Source of the DNA: JACDAN01 sp036380355
Lineage (GTDB): Bacteria; Actinomycetota; Thermoleophilia; Gaiellales; Gaiellaceae
Direction: 5' to 3'
NCBI GenBank assembly: GCA_036380355.1
Contig: DASVEW010000114.1
Coordinates: 1-13,854 of the forward strand
Length of the DNA: 13,854 nucleotides
Under the pieces are notes generated by a model. That model worked only from the letters and a program-made list of their open reading frames with translations. It was not told the DNA's origin and made no database searches. This document shows positions 1 to 6,542 of this stretch, one piece after another (positions within the stretch are counted from its first letter, which is position 1; every line of letters begins with the position of its first letter). The position numbers and the translations under genes were made by a program.

Positions 1-1
1 G

Positions 2-1066
2 AAGGCGCTCTACCGCGGCGCCGACGTGCTCATCCTGGACGAGCCCACAGCCGTGCTCACGCCGCAGGAGGCGCTCGAGCTCTTCGGGATCCTGCGCAAC
101 CTCACGCGCGAGGGCATGTCGGTGATCTTCATCACGCACAAGCTCAACGAGGTGCTGGAGATCGCCGACCGGATAACCGTGCTGCGTCGCGGCAAGAAGG
201 TCGAGACCGTCGACAAAGAGGGCGCGACGGAGGATCAGCTGGCGCGGTTGATGGTCGGCCGGGAGGTGCTGCTCCGCGTCGAGAAGGGCCCGGCCGAGCC
301 GGGGGAGACGCTGCTGTCGGCGGAGAACGTCTCCGTCGTGGACGACCGCGGGCTGCCCGCGGTGCGCGACGTCTCGTTCGATGTCCGCGCGGGCGAGATC
401 GTCGGGATCGCCGGCGTCGACGGCAACGGCCAGACCGAGCTGATCGACGCCATCACGGGGTTGCGTCGGCTGGAGGCCGGCCGCGTCGTCGTCGGTGGGA
501 AGGACGTGACGAACATGAGCGCCCGCAAGGTGCTGGACGCGGGCATGGGGCACATCCCCGAGGACCGCCACCGCCGGGGCCTCGTCCTCGACTTCACGCT
601 CGCGGAGAACATCGCGCTCCACGACTACAAGGAGGAGCCCGACTCGCGGTACGGCTGGCTCTTCCCGAACCGCCTGATCGCCCGGGCCCGGAGGCTGCTC
701 CACGCCTTCGACGTCCGCGGAGGCGGTCCGAGGACGAGGGCGTCGGCCCTGTCCGGCGGGAACCAGCAGAAGGTCGTCGTGGCGCGGGAGGTCGAGCGGG
801 ATCCGCGCGTCCTCCTGGCCGCGCAGCCCACCCGCGGCCTGGACGTCGGCGCGATCGAGTTCGTCCACCGCCGGCTCATCGAGGAGCGCGACCAGGGAAG
901 GGCGATCCTCCTCGTCTCGCTCGAGCTGGAGGAGATCCTCTCGCTCGCCGACCGGATCCTCGTCATGTTCGAGGGCCGGATCGTCGGCGAGTACACGCCG
1001 GACGTCACCGCCGAGGAGCTCGGCATCGCCATGACGGGCGGGACCCGCGAGCAGGCGGTGGCGTGA
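2..1066 (+). CDS. BMP/nucleoside-type ABC transporter, tandem ATPase subunit (YufO/NupO-like), 5' truncated
   Basis: This is the C-terminal 354 residues of a protein that is normally about 510 residues, with two fused nucleotide-binding domains. The window opens just after the first domain's signature motif (frame begins KALYRGAD) and runs straight into its Walker B, VLILDEP, and its H-loop, FITHKL. The second domain has a degenerate P-loop, GVDGNGQT (413-436), the signature LSGGNQQK (749-772) and a Walker B altered to LLAAQPTRGLDVGA. It ends with SLELEEIL where the H-loop histidine would be. These substitutions are normal for the second domain of the RbsA/MglA/YufO class and do not indicate decay. 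In this family the ATPase powers uptake of nucleosides or related solutes at the cytoplasmic membrane, with two permeases and a BMP lipoprotein. The two permeases follow directly; the binding protein is probably upstream of the window. The stop overlaps the next GTG start by 4 nt. The substrate is inferred from family only. Confidence 0.93.
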   Translation, partial: KALYRGADVLILDEPTAVLTPQEALELFGILRNLTREGMSVIFITHKLNEVLEIADRITVLRRGKKVETVDKEGATEDQLARLMVGREVLLRVEKGPAEPGETLLSAENVSVVDDRGLPAVRDVSFDVRAGEIVGIAGVDGNGQTELIDAITGLRRLEAGRVVVGGKDVTNMSARKVLDAGMGHIPEDRHRRGLVLDFTLAENIALHDYKEEPDSRYGWLFPNRLIARARRLLHAFDVRGGGPRTRASALSGGNQQKVVVAREVERDPRVLLAAQPTRGLDVGAIEFVHRRLIEERDQGRAILLVSLELEEILSLADRILVMFEGRIVGEYTPDVTAEELGIAMTGGTREQAVA

Positions 1067-2343
1067 GCGAGCCTGCGGCGCCGACCGAACAACCTGCTCC
1101 CGGCGCGGGACCGCCGAGCCCCGCGGCCAGGTTCGCCACGTTCCAGCGGGCCGGCGGGATCATCCCTCCGATCCTCACGGCGATCCTCGCCTTCTTCGTC
1201 GGCGGGCTCGTCGTCGCCGCGACCGGCCACAACCCGCTCACGACCTACAAGGAGATCTTCGCGGGCACGGGCCTGAACTGGTTCTTCCAGGTCGGCTCCT
1301 ACGAGATCGGCCTGCCGTTCAGCGACGCCGAGGTCTGGTTCCCGTGGAACGTCAACGACGTCGAGTCCGAGGCGGCGTTCAACCTCCAGCAGACGCTCCT
1401 CGTCACGATCCCGCTCGTCTTCACGGGGCTGGCCGTCGCCTTCGCGTTCCGCTGCGGGCTCTTCAACATCGGCGGCCAGGGCCAGTACATCGTCGGGGCG
1501 ATGGTCAGCGTATGGGTCGGCTCCTCGTGGGTTGACATGCACCCCGGCCTGCACGTCACGCTCGCGATCGCGATCGCCGCGCTCGCCGGGGCCGCGTGGG
1601 CGGGGATCGCGGGTCTGCTGAAGGCGACCGTCGGCGCCCACGAGGTGATCACGACGATCATGCTCAACTGGATCGCGTACTGGATCGGGAACTTCGCGTT
1701 CGGGCAGGGAGGCCCGCTCCAGAACAAGGTCAACGAGTCCGTCCCGGTGTCCTCGGACATCGCCGAGGGCGCCAAGCTGCCGGTCTTCTGGGGCGACCCG
1801 CTCCTCCAGGGCCTGCACATCGGCTTCTTCATCGCCCTGGCGGCGCTCGTCGCCTACTGGCTGACCCTGACGCGGACGACGCTCGGCTACGAGGTGCGCG
1901 CGGTGGGCTTCAACCCGGAGGCGGCCCGCTACGGCGGCATCAGCGTCGCCCGGAGCTACATCCTGGCCATGGCGATCGCCGGCTTCTTCGCAGGGATGGG
2001 CGGCGCGATGGACATCCTCGGCTGGCAGTTCCGGCTCGGCGTCATCGACATTCAGAGCTCCACGATCGGCTTCATCGGGATCGCCGTCGCACTGCTCGGG
2101 CGGAACACCGCCATCGGGGTCGCGCTCTCCGCGCTGCTCTTCGGCGCGCTCTTGAACGGGACCTCGACGCGGAACCTCGATCCCGAGGTGTTCCAGCCCG
2201 AGCTCGCCGGCAACCTCACGCTGATGATCCAGGCGCTTGTCCTGCTCTTCGTCGGCGCCGACCTCCTCATCCTCGGCCTCTGGGCGCGTGCGAAGCGCCT
2301 CGGCCGCAGGCGGCCGGCCGGGGCCGCGGAGGCGCCGACGTGA
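1063..2343 (+). CDS. ABC transporter permease, BPD_transp_2 family (YufP/NupP-like)
   Basis: The 426-residue hydrophobic protein starts at GTG inside the stop of the ATPase gene (GTGA overlap), which points to translational coupling. The first 27 or so residues are a Pro/Ala-rich cytoplasmic tail, and a membrane segment follows at about residues 31-52. The core shows the family blocks CGLFNIGGQGQYIVGAM and GAHEVITTIMLNW. A coupling-helix loop, LGYEVRAVGFNPEAARYGG, begins near residue 274 and would contact the ATPase. About eight to ten membrane helices are visible. Residues of roughly 75-105 (SYEIGLPFSDAEVWFPW and following) form a polar stretch between the first two helices, probably extracytoplasmic. 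The protein should pair with the next gene's product as a heterodimeric channel for nucleoside-type substrates. Family assignment is firm; the substrate is not shown by the sequence. Confidence 0.93.
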   Translation: MSEPAAPTEQPAPGAGPPSPAARFATFQRAGGIIPPILTAILAFFVGGLVVAATGHNPLTTYKEIFAGTGLNWFFQVGSYEIGLPFSDAEVWFPWNVNDVESEAAFNLQQTLLVTIPLVFTGLAVAFAFRCGLFNIGGQGQYIVGAMVSVWVGSSWVDMHPGLHVTLAIAIAALAGAAWAGIAGLLKATVGAHEVITTIMLNWIAYWIGNFAFGQGGPLQNKVNESVPVSSDIAEGAKLPVFWGDPLLQGLHIGFFIALAALVAYWLTLTRTTLGYEVRAVGFNPEAARYGGISVARSYILAMAIAGFFAGMGGAMDILGWQFRLGVIDIQSSTIGFIGIAVALLGRNTAIGVALSALLFGALLNGTSTRNLDPEVFQPELAGNLTLMIQALVLLFVGADLLILGLWARAKRLGRRRPAGAAEAPT

Positions 2344-3545
2344 TCGCGCGGGCCGAGCGGGTCGGCCTGAGCGTCGACCGCCTCTTCACGCCGCGCAATA
2401 TCGCGATCGCCGGGATCGTGCTCTCGGCGATCGGGTTCTGGGTCGTCCTTCCCCCGCTCACGCAACGGACGATCCTGTGGCCGATCGCCCTCGGGATCCT
2501 GGGCATCGCCGCCGGAATCTGGGCGGTCACGCGCGGTGTCCGCCGGCTCGGCTGGTCGGCGGTCGTCCTCGGGATCGTGGCGGCGGGGCTGGGCGTGCTC
2601 GCGACCGAGTCGAGCGTGGGGCACCTGGACAACGTCGTCGTCTGGTCGGCGCTCTTCGCGTCGATGCTCCGCTACGCGACGCCGCTGACGTTCGCGGCGA
2701 TCGGCGGCATGTTCTCGGAGCGGAGCGGCGTCGTGAACATCGCGCTCGAGGGGATGATGCTTGCGGGTGCGTTCTTCGGCATCCTCGCCGCGCAGAAGAC
2801 CGGCTCGTGGGAGATCGGGCTGCTCGCCGCGGCCGGAGCGGGCGCCGGGCTAGCACTCATCCACGCGTTCTTCTCGATCCACCTACGCGCGGACCAGATC
2901 GTGAGCGGGACGGCGATCAACTTCCTCGCGCTCGGCTTGACCGGCTACTTCTTCGTGGACGTCTACGGCGAGTTCGGAACGCCGTCGGAGATTCCGCGCA
3001 TCCCCGACGTCGATCTGCCGCTCGAGCGTTGGAACTTCATCGACGACGTGTTCGGCCAGCTGAACCTGATGATCTGGGCCTCGTTCGCGCTCCTGATCGT
3101 GTCGTACATCGTCATGTTCAAGACGCCGATAGGGCTCCGCATCAGAGCCGTCGGCGAGCACCCGCGCGCCGCCGACACCGTCGGGATCAACGTCTTCCTC
3201 GTGCGCTACGCATCGGTGACCGTCTCGGGGATCCTCGCTGCGCTCGGCGGGGCCTATCTCTCGATCGGCTTCCTCGGGTCGTTCAACGAGAACATGACGG
3301 CCGGCCGGGGGTTCATCGCCCTCGCTGCACTGATCTTCGGCGCCTGGCGGCCGTTCGGCGCCTTCAGCGCGGCGCTCCTCTTCGGGTTCTCGAGCGCGCT
3401 CGCCCAGCGGCTGCCGGAGTACTCCGGCTCGGCCGCGACCCTCTTCCAGGCGCTGCCTTACGTCCTGACCCTGATCGCGGTCGCCGGCGTCATCGGCCGC
3501 TCGATCCCGCCCGCCGCCATTGGCAGGCCCTACCGGAAGCAATAG
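2340..3545 (+). CDS. ABC transporter permease, BPD_transp_2 family (YufQ/NupQ-like), N-terminally extended
   Basis: I place the start at GTG 2340, a second GTGA overlap with the upstream stop, giving 401 residues. The open frame continues far upstream, but that part lies antiparallel in phase to the first permease and is not coding. The conserved core begins near residue 98 and includes LTFAAIGGMFSERSGVVNIALEGMML, whose NIALEGMML block is typical of YufQ. The coupling loop GLRIRAVGEHPRAADTVGI begins near residue 265. Known YufQ-type permeases are about 320 residues. The extra first 95 or so residues here carry about three more hydrophobic segments (roughly 20-40, 46-66 and 73-89). Such extensions occur in actinobacterial homologues as far as I recall. 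The protein is the second channel half of this importer. A small membrane protein overlaps its 3' end. Confidence 0.92.
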   Translation: MIARAERVGLSVDRLFTPRNIAIAGIVLSAIGFWVVLPPLTQRTILWPIALGILGIAAGIWAVTRGVRRLGWSAVVLGIVAAGLGVLATESSVGHLDNVVVWSALFASMLRYATPLTFAAIGGMFSERSGVVNIALEGMMLAGAFFGILAAQKTGSWEIGLLAAAGAGAGLALIHAFFSIHLRADQIVSGTAINFLALGLTGYFFVDVYGEFGTPSEIPRIPDVDLPLERWNFIDDVFGQLNLMIWASFALLIVSYIVMFKTPIGLRIRAVGEHPRAADTVGINVFLVRYASVTVSGILAALGGAYLSIGFLGSFNENMTAGRGFIALAALIFGAWRPFGAFSAALLFGFSSALAQRLPEYSGSAATLFQALPYVLTLIAVAGVIGRSIPPAAIGRPYRKQ

Positions 3546-3882
3546 CAGCGACCGTCCGCTGAGCTGGAGCGCGGTCTTCTCCGTGCTCTTCGGCTTGGCG
3601 GGGGTCGCGGCGATCCCCGCCGCCGTGGTCGCGGCGGAGGTCTACGACGTCGTGACGCTGCTCGAGTCGGCCGTGTCGATCCTGCCGGCGTTCGTGCTCT
3701 CCGTCGTCGCCGTCTTCCTCGGCCGGAAGACCCGGCGCGACGTGGAGCGAACGCTCGGCAGGACCCGCGGCCGCTCGCTCGCGGCCACCGGCCGGATCCT
3801 CGGCTACGTCGGGCTCTACCTGGCCGTCACGGCCGGGATCTCGGTCGCCACGTACTACGTGCTGCGAGAGTTCGCAGCCTAG
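3520..3882 (+). CDS. small DUF4190-like membrane protein
   Basis: This is a 120-residue protein with three hydrophobic segments at about residues 17-39, 46-68 and 91-115. Between the second and third lies a basic loop, GRKTRRDVERTLGRTRGRS, followed by LAATGRILGYVGL. The pattern of helix pair, 'LGRKTRRD', 'GRSLAATGRILGYVG' and final helix resembles DUF4190 proteins, whose function is unknown. The start is uncertain. TTG 3520 overlaps the permease gene by 26 nt and has no clear ribosome binding site, and I see no better ATG or GTG before the first helix. It is probably cotranscribed with the transporter operon because there is no gap, and a stem-loop follows its stop at 3901. There is no evidence that it belongs to the transporter complex. 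Confidence 0.72.
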   Translation: MAGPTGSNSSDRPLSWSAVFSVLFGLAGVAAIPAAVVAAEVYDVVTLLESAVSILPAFVLSVVAVFLGRKTRRDVERTLGRTRGRSLAATGRILGYVGLYLAVTAGISVATYYVLREFAA

Positions 3883-3900
3883 AGCGGAAAGCCACCGGCC

Positions 3901-3920
3901 CGTGCCGGCAAGCCGGCACG
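3901..3920 (+). terminator. perfect stem-loop after the transporter operon
   Basis: CGTGCCGGC (3901-3909) and GCCGGCACG (3912-3920) are exact inverted complements separated by AA. The hairpin starts 18 nt after the stop of the DUF4190-like gene. No T-run follows, so it is not a textbook intrinsic terminator, but U-less hairpins are common at gene ends in high-G+C Gram-positives. It probably ends or attenuates the transporter transcript. Confidence 0.55.
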
Positions 3921-3929
3921 TCCTCGAAC

Positions 3930-3949
3930 GGCGCCGACATGTCGGCGCC
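3930..3949. promoter_or_regulatory. 20-bp perfect palindrome, candidate operator or second terminator
   Basis: GGCGCCGACATGTCGGCGCC is a perfect 20-bp palindrome centred on ACATGT. It sits 10 bp after the stem-loop at 3901-3920 and covers the likely -35 region of the rodZ-recA operon promoter. The unspaced dyad symmetry fits a dimeric repressor site, while as RNA it could also form a hairpin with a short loop. It could also be a copy of a dispersed palindromic repeat. Function is inferred from position and symmetry only. Confidence 0.5.
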
Positions 3950-3963
3950 TCGGTGCCTACAAT
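3934..3963 (+). promoter_or_regulatory. candidate promoter of the rodZ-cinA-thpR-recA-recX operon
   Basis: A -10-like TACAAT (3958-3963) lies 12 nt before the ATG at 3976. The hexamer CCGACA (3934-3939) matches four of six positions of a sigma-70 -35 box with an 18-bp spacer. Transcription would begin around 3970, so the mRNA would have almost no leader. This agrees with the absence of any Shine-Dalgarno sequence before 3976. The -10 is the persuasive part; the -35 is weak. Confidence 0.5.
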
Positions 3964-3975
3964 CGGGCGGCCGCC

Positions 3976-4722
3976 ATGTTCGAGATCGGCAACAGCCTGC
4001 GCGAGGCGCGCCTGCGCCAGGGCCTCGACTTCCCCGAGGTCGAGCACGCGACCAAGATCCGTGGGAAGTACCTACGCGCGCTCGAGGACGAGCAGTTCGA
4101 CATCCTTCCGGGCCAGACCTACGTCAAGGGCTTCCTGAGGACCTATTCCGAGTACCTGGGGCTCGACGGCCAGCTCTACGTCGACGAGTACAACTCGCGC
4201 TACATCCCCGGTGACGAGGAGACGCCGCTCCGGGCGCAGAACAAGTCCACGGTCGGGAGAAACCCGCGCGTCGAGTCGAGCGTCGTCCTCGTCGCGCTCG
4301 CGGCGATCGGCGTCCTGACGGCGCTCGTCGTCGTCGCCTGGCGCTTCGGCAGCGACACGCCGGACACGGCGATTCCGGACTTCTCCTCACAGCCTGCGAC
4401 CTCCACCGGCGCGGCAACGCCCGCACGCCGCCCGAGCCGCCGGGCGGTGCCAATCGCCCGCCTGACCATCACCGGGGCGCTCGGCAACTCCTGGGTGGAG
4501 GTCCACGCGGGGTCGGCGGCAGGACGGGAGCTCTACCGCGGCACGCTGGAAGCGGGCTCGACGATTCGGTTCACCCAGCGACGGGTGCACGTGCTCATCG
4601 GGCGGCCCGGGAACCTCCGCTTCCGCGTGAACGGCCGGATTGTTCGCGTCCCCAACCGCGGAAGCGGCACGGCGGTCATCATCACCGCGCGGCGCGTGGT
4701 TCCGGTCTCGTCGCCCGCTTGA
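3976..4722 (+). CDS. RodZ-like membrane protein with N-terminal helix-turn-helix and C-terminal DUF4115 domain
   Basis: The 248-residue protein has a cytoplasmic HTH_25-type domain at about residues 3-70, with hallmark SLREARLRQGLDFPEVEHATKIRGKYLRALE and PGQTYVKGFLRTYSEYLGLD. A single membrane helix follows at about 101-122, then a Ser/Thr/Pro/Ala-rich linker to about 160. An all-beta DUF4115 domain closes the protein at about 162-240 (NSWVEVHAGS...LYRGTLEAGSTIRF). This is the RodZ layout, and RodZ links MreB to the cell-elongation machinery. Many actinobacterial members are known only as 'HTH domain-containing protein', so a role in cell shape is inferred. ATG 3976 is chosen because it sits just downstream of a good -10 and begins the conserved domain. 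It is the first gene of a five-gene run; its TGA overlaps the cinA start by 4 nt. Confidence 0.85.
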   Translation: MFEIGNSLREARLRQGLDFPEVEHATKIRGKYLRALEDEQFDILPGQTYVKGFLRTYSEYLGLDGQLYVDEYNSRYIPGDEETPLRAQNKSTVGRNPRVESSVVLVALAAIGVLTALVVVAWRFGSDTPDTAIPDFSSQPATSTGAATPARRPSRRAVPIARLTITGALGNSWVEVHAGSAAGRELYRGTLEAGSTIRFTQRRVHVLIGRPGNLRFRVNGRIVRVPNRGSGTAVIITARRVVPVSSPA

Positions 4723-5990
4723 GCCAACCGACAGCGGTCGTCCTGGTCACCGGTAGCGAGCTGGTCCGCGGCGGCCGGGTGGACGAGAACGGCCCGTACC
4801 TCGCGCGCGAGCTGAGCACGCGCGGGATCGAGCCCGAGCGCGTGCTCGTCGTGGGCGACCGGCCCGAGACGCTCGAGGAGGCGTTCCGCGAGGCCCTCGG
4901 CGCCGATCTCGTCCTCACCTCGGGCGGGCTCGGGCCGACGCACGACGACAGGACCGTCGAGACCCTCGGCCGCGTGACCGGCCGGGAGCTGGTCGTCGAC
5001 GACGCGCTGGAGGAGGAGATCGGCGGGGTCGTCCGGGGCCTCTCCGAGCGCTTCCGGCGGCCGTACGAGGAGTTCGAGTCCGGCGTGCGCAAGCAGGCGA
5101 CGATCCCCGAGGGCGCGGCGTCGCTCGGGCTGGCCGGCACGGCGCCGGGTCTGGTGCTCGACCTCGGTGGAACGGTCGTCGTCGTGCTTCCGGGGCCGCC
5201 GGGAGAGCTCCAGCGGCTGTGGCTGCGCGCGCTGGAGACTGCGCCGGTGCGGCGCGTCCTCGAGGCGGCGAGCCGTCCGGGGCACCGCATCCTCCGCTTC
5301 TTCGGGCTGCCCGAGTCCGCCGTGGCCCGGGTCGTCGAGCGGGCCGGGGGAGAGGGCGGCGGCGTCGACGTGACGATCTGCGCGCACGACCTCGAGGTGC
5401 AGGTGGACCTTGTCGTCCAGCCCGGCGCCGACGGCCACGCGGATCTGCTCCAGGCCGCGCTGAAGGAGGAGCTGCCGCAGGCGCTCTTCGCCGAGGACGA
5501 GCGGCCGGTGGAGGCGATCGTCCTCGACCTTGCACGGGAACAGGGACTGACGCTCGCGGCCGCGGAGTCTTGTACCGGCGGGCTCGTGGCGGCGCGGCTC
5601 ACGTCCGTTCCGGGCTCGAGCGACGCGTTCGTGGGCGGGGTCGTACCCTACGACAACAGGCTGAAGCGCGAGCTCCTCGCCGTTCCGGAGGAGCTGCTGG
5701 AGCGGCACGGGGCCGTGTCGGCCGAGACGGCGGCGGCCATGGCGGAAGGGGCCGGGCGGACGCTCGGCGCCGACGTCGCGGTGTCCGTCACCGGTGTCGC
5801 GGGACCGGGTGGAGGAACGCCGGAGAAGCCGGTCGGCCTCGTGTACCTGCACGCGTCGGGCCCGGCCGGCGAGCAGGCCGTGGAGCTCCACCTGCCCGGC
5901 GATCGTGACGCGGTTCGGCGCCGGGCGGCCGCCTCCGCGCTGCACCTCCTGCGCCGCCTTCTGGCACAGAGTCGGCACACACAGGCGTGA
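4719..5990 (+). CDS. cinA: CinA family protein (competence/damage-inducible protein, nucleotide-salvage amidase domain)
   Basis: The 423-residue protein has both classical halves. The N-terminal MoCF/COG1058 domain at about residues 5-170 shows VTGSELVRGGRVDENGPYLAREL, LTSGGLGPTHDD (66-77) and VLPGPPGEL. The C-terminal CinA/PncC domain at about 263-415 shows AAAESCTGGLVA (280-291), VPGSSDAFVGGVVPYDN and VTGVAGPGGGTPEKPVG. In characterised relatives the C-terminal domain deamidates nicotinamide mononucleotide and the N-terminal domain hydrolyses ADP-ribose-type pyrophosphates, so the likely role is pyridine-nucleotide repair. The name comes from its repeated linkage with recA. I chose TTG 4719, which overlaps the rodZ-like stop as TTGA and precedes the first strand (TAVVLVTGSE) at normal distance. 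The gene ends in a GTGA overlap with thpR. All motifs look intact. Confidence 0.93.
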   Translation: MSQPTAVVLVTGSELVRGGRVDENGPYLARELSTRGIEPERVLVVGDRPETLEEAFREALGADLVLTSGGLGPTHDDRTVETLGRVTGRELVVDDALEEEIGGVVRGLSERFRRPYEEFESGVRKQATIPEGAASLGLAGTAPGLVLDLGGTVVVVLPGPPGELQRLWLRALETAPVRRVLEAASRPGHRILRFFGLPESAVARVVERAGGEGGGVDVTICAHDLEVQVDLVVQPGADGHADLLQAALKEELPQALFAEDERPVEAIVLDLAREQGLTLAAAESCTGGLVAARLTSVPGSSDAFVGGVVPYDNRLKRELLAVPEELLERHGAVSAETAAAMAEGAGRTLGADVAVSVTGVAGPGGGTPEKPVGLVYLHASGPAGEQAVELHLPGDRDAVRRRAAASALHLLRRLLAQSRHTQA

Positions 5991-6538
5991 GCTCGACGGG
6001 TAGCGTCGGGGGTCGTGACCGGCTGCGTCTCTTCTGCGCCCTCAGGCTCCCCGGCGACGTCCTCGACGCGATCGAGGCCTGGCAGCACGCGGACCTCTCC
6101 GGAGGCCGGATCGTCCCCCGCGAGCATCTCCACGTCACGCTCGCATTCCTCGGCTCGCGGCCGGCCCCGGAGCTCGACGGGATCGCCGGCGCCCTCCGCG
6201 AGGCGGCGGCCGGGGCCGGCGAGATCGTGTTCTCGGCGGCGCGCTACCGGGAGACTCGGAGCGTCGGCATGGCCGTCCTGCGAGACGAGACAGGGGAGGG
6301 CGGGCGCCTCGCCGAGGCGCTCTTCGACCGGCTCGAGCAGCTCGGCGTGTACGAGCGCGAGCAGCGTCCGTGGCTTCCGCACGTCACGGTCCTGCGCTTC
6401 CGGACGCCGCCCCGGCTCGATCCTCCGGTGCCCGAGCTCGGGCCGTTCCGGCCGTCCGACGCGGCTGTTTACATGTCTGCCCTGCGGCCGACCGGGGCGC
6501 AGTACGAAGTCTTGGAATCGGTACCGCTAGGAGGTTGA
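5987..6538 (+). CDS. thpR: RNA 2',3'-cyclic 3'-phosphodiesterase (LigT/2H phosphoesterase family)
   Basis: The 183-residue protein has two HxT motifs that define the 2H phosphoesterase fold: H49-V-T51 in EHLHVTLAFLG and H132-V-T134 in PHVTVLRF. The opening block LRLFCALRLPGDVLDAI is also typical. ThpR enzymes hydrolyse RNA 2',3'-cyclic phosphates and can reversibly ligate 2'-5' RNA ends; the physiological substrate is usually unclear. The GTG start overlaps the cinA stop (GTGA). The stop is 4 nt before the recA ATG, and the recA Shine-Dalgarno lies inside the last thpR codons. The order cinA-thpR-recA equals the cinA-ligT-recA operon known in Deinococcus radiodurans. The domain call is firm; involvement in DNA repair is only suggested by context. 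Confidence 0.9.
   Translation: MSSTGSVGGRDRLRLFCALRLPGDVLDAIEAWQHADLSGGRIVPREHLHVTLAFLGSRPAPELDGIAGALREAAAGAGEIVFSAARYRETRSVGMAVLRDETGEGGRLAEALFDRLEQLGVYEREQRPWLPHVTVLRFRTPPRLDPPVPELGPFRPSDAAVYMSALRPTGAQYEVLESVPLGG
6529..6534 (+). promoter_or_regulatory. strong Shine-Dalgarno of recA
   Basis: AGGAGG ends 8 nt before ATG 6543 and fixes that start. It is embedded in the last codons of thpR. The other operon genes rely on stop/start overlaps or very short gaps, so recA appears to have its own efficient initiation within the shared mRNA. Confidence 0.85.
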
Positions 6539-6542
6539 TCGG

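Noticed and set aside
413..960. Missing Walker lysine, altered Walker B and missing H-loop histidine in the ATPase's second domain
   Set aside because: These changes are standard in the second domain of RbsA/MglA/YufO-class tandem ATPases and do not indicate a pseudogene.
1596..2339. Upstream extension of the second permease frame to position 1596
   Set aside because: It overlaps the conserved first permease in another frame and reads as Arg/Gly/Asp-rich low-complexity protein. The GTGA junction at 2340 is the natural start.
4533..5978. Long antisense open frame of 481 codons opposite cinA
   Set aside because: It is a high-G+C shadow: Arg/Pro/Asp-rich, no recognisable domain, and opposite a fully conserved gene. 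The same holds for the long antisense frames at 625-1818, 6924-8060 and 8201-9448.
3883..6542. LexA/SOS box upstream of recA or of its operon
   Set aside because: Only a half-site CGAAC (3925-3929) was found in the gap. No GAAC-N4-GTTC or CTGT-N8-ACAG arrangement was seen near the promoter or before recA.
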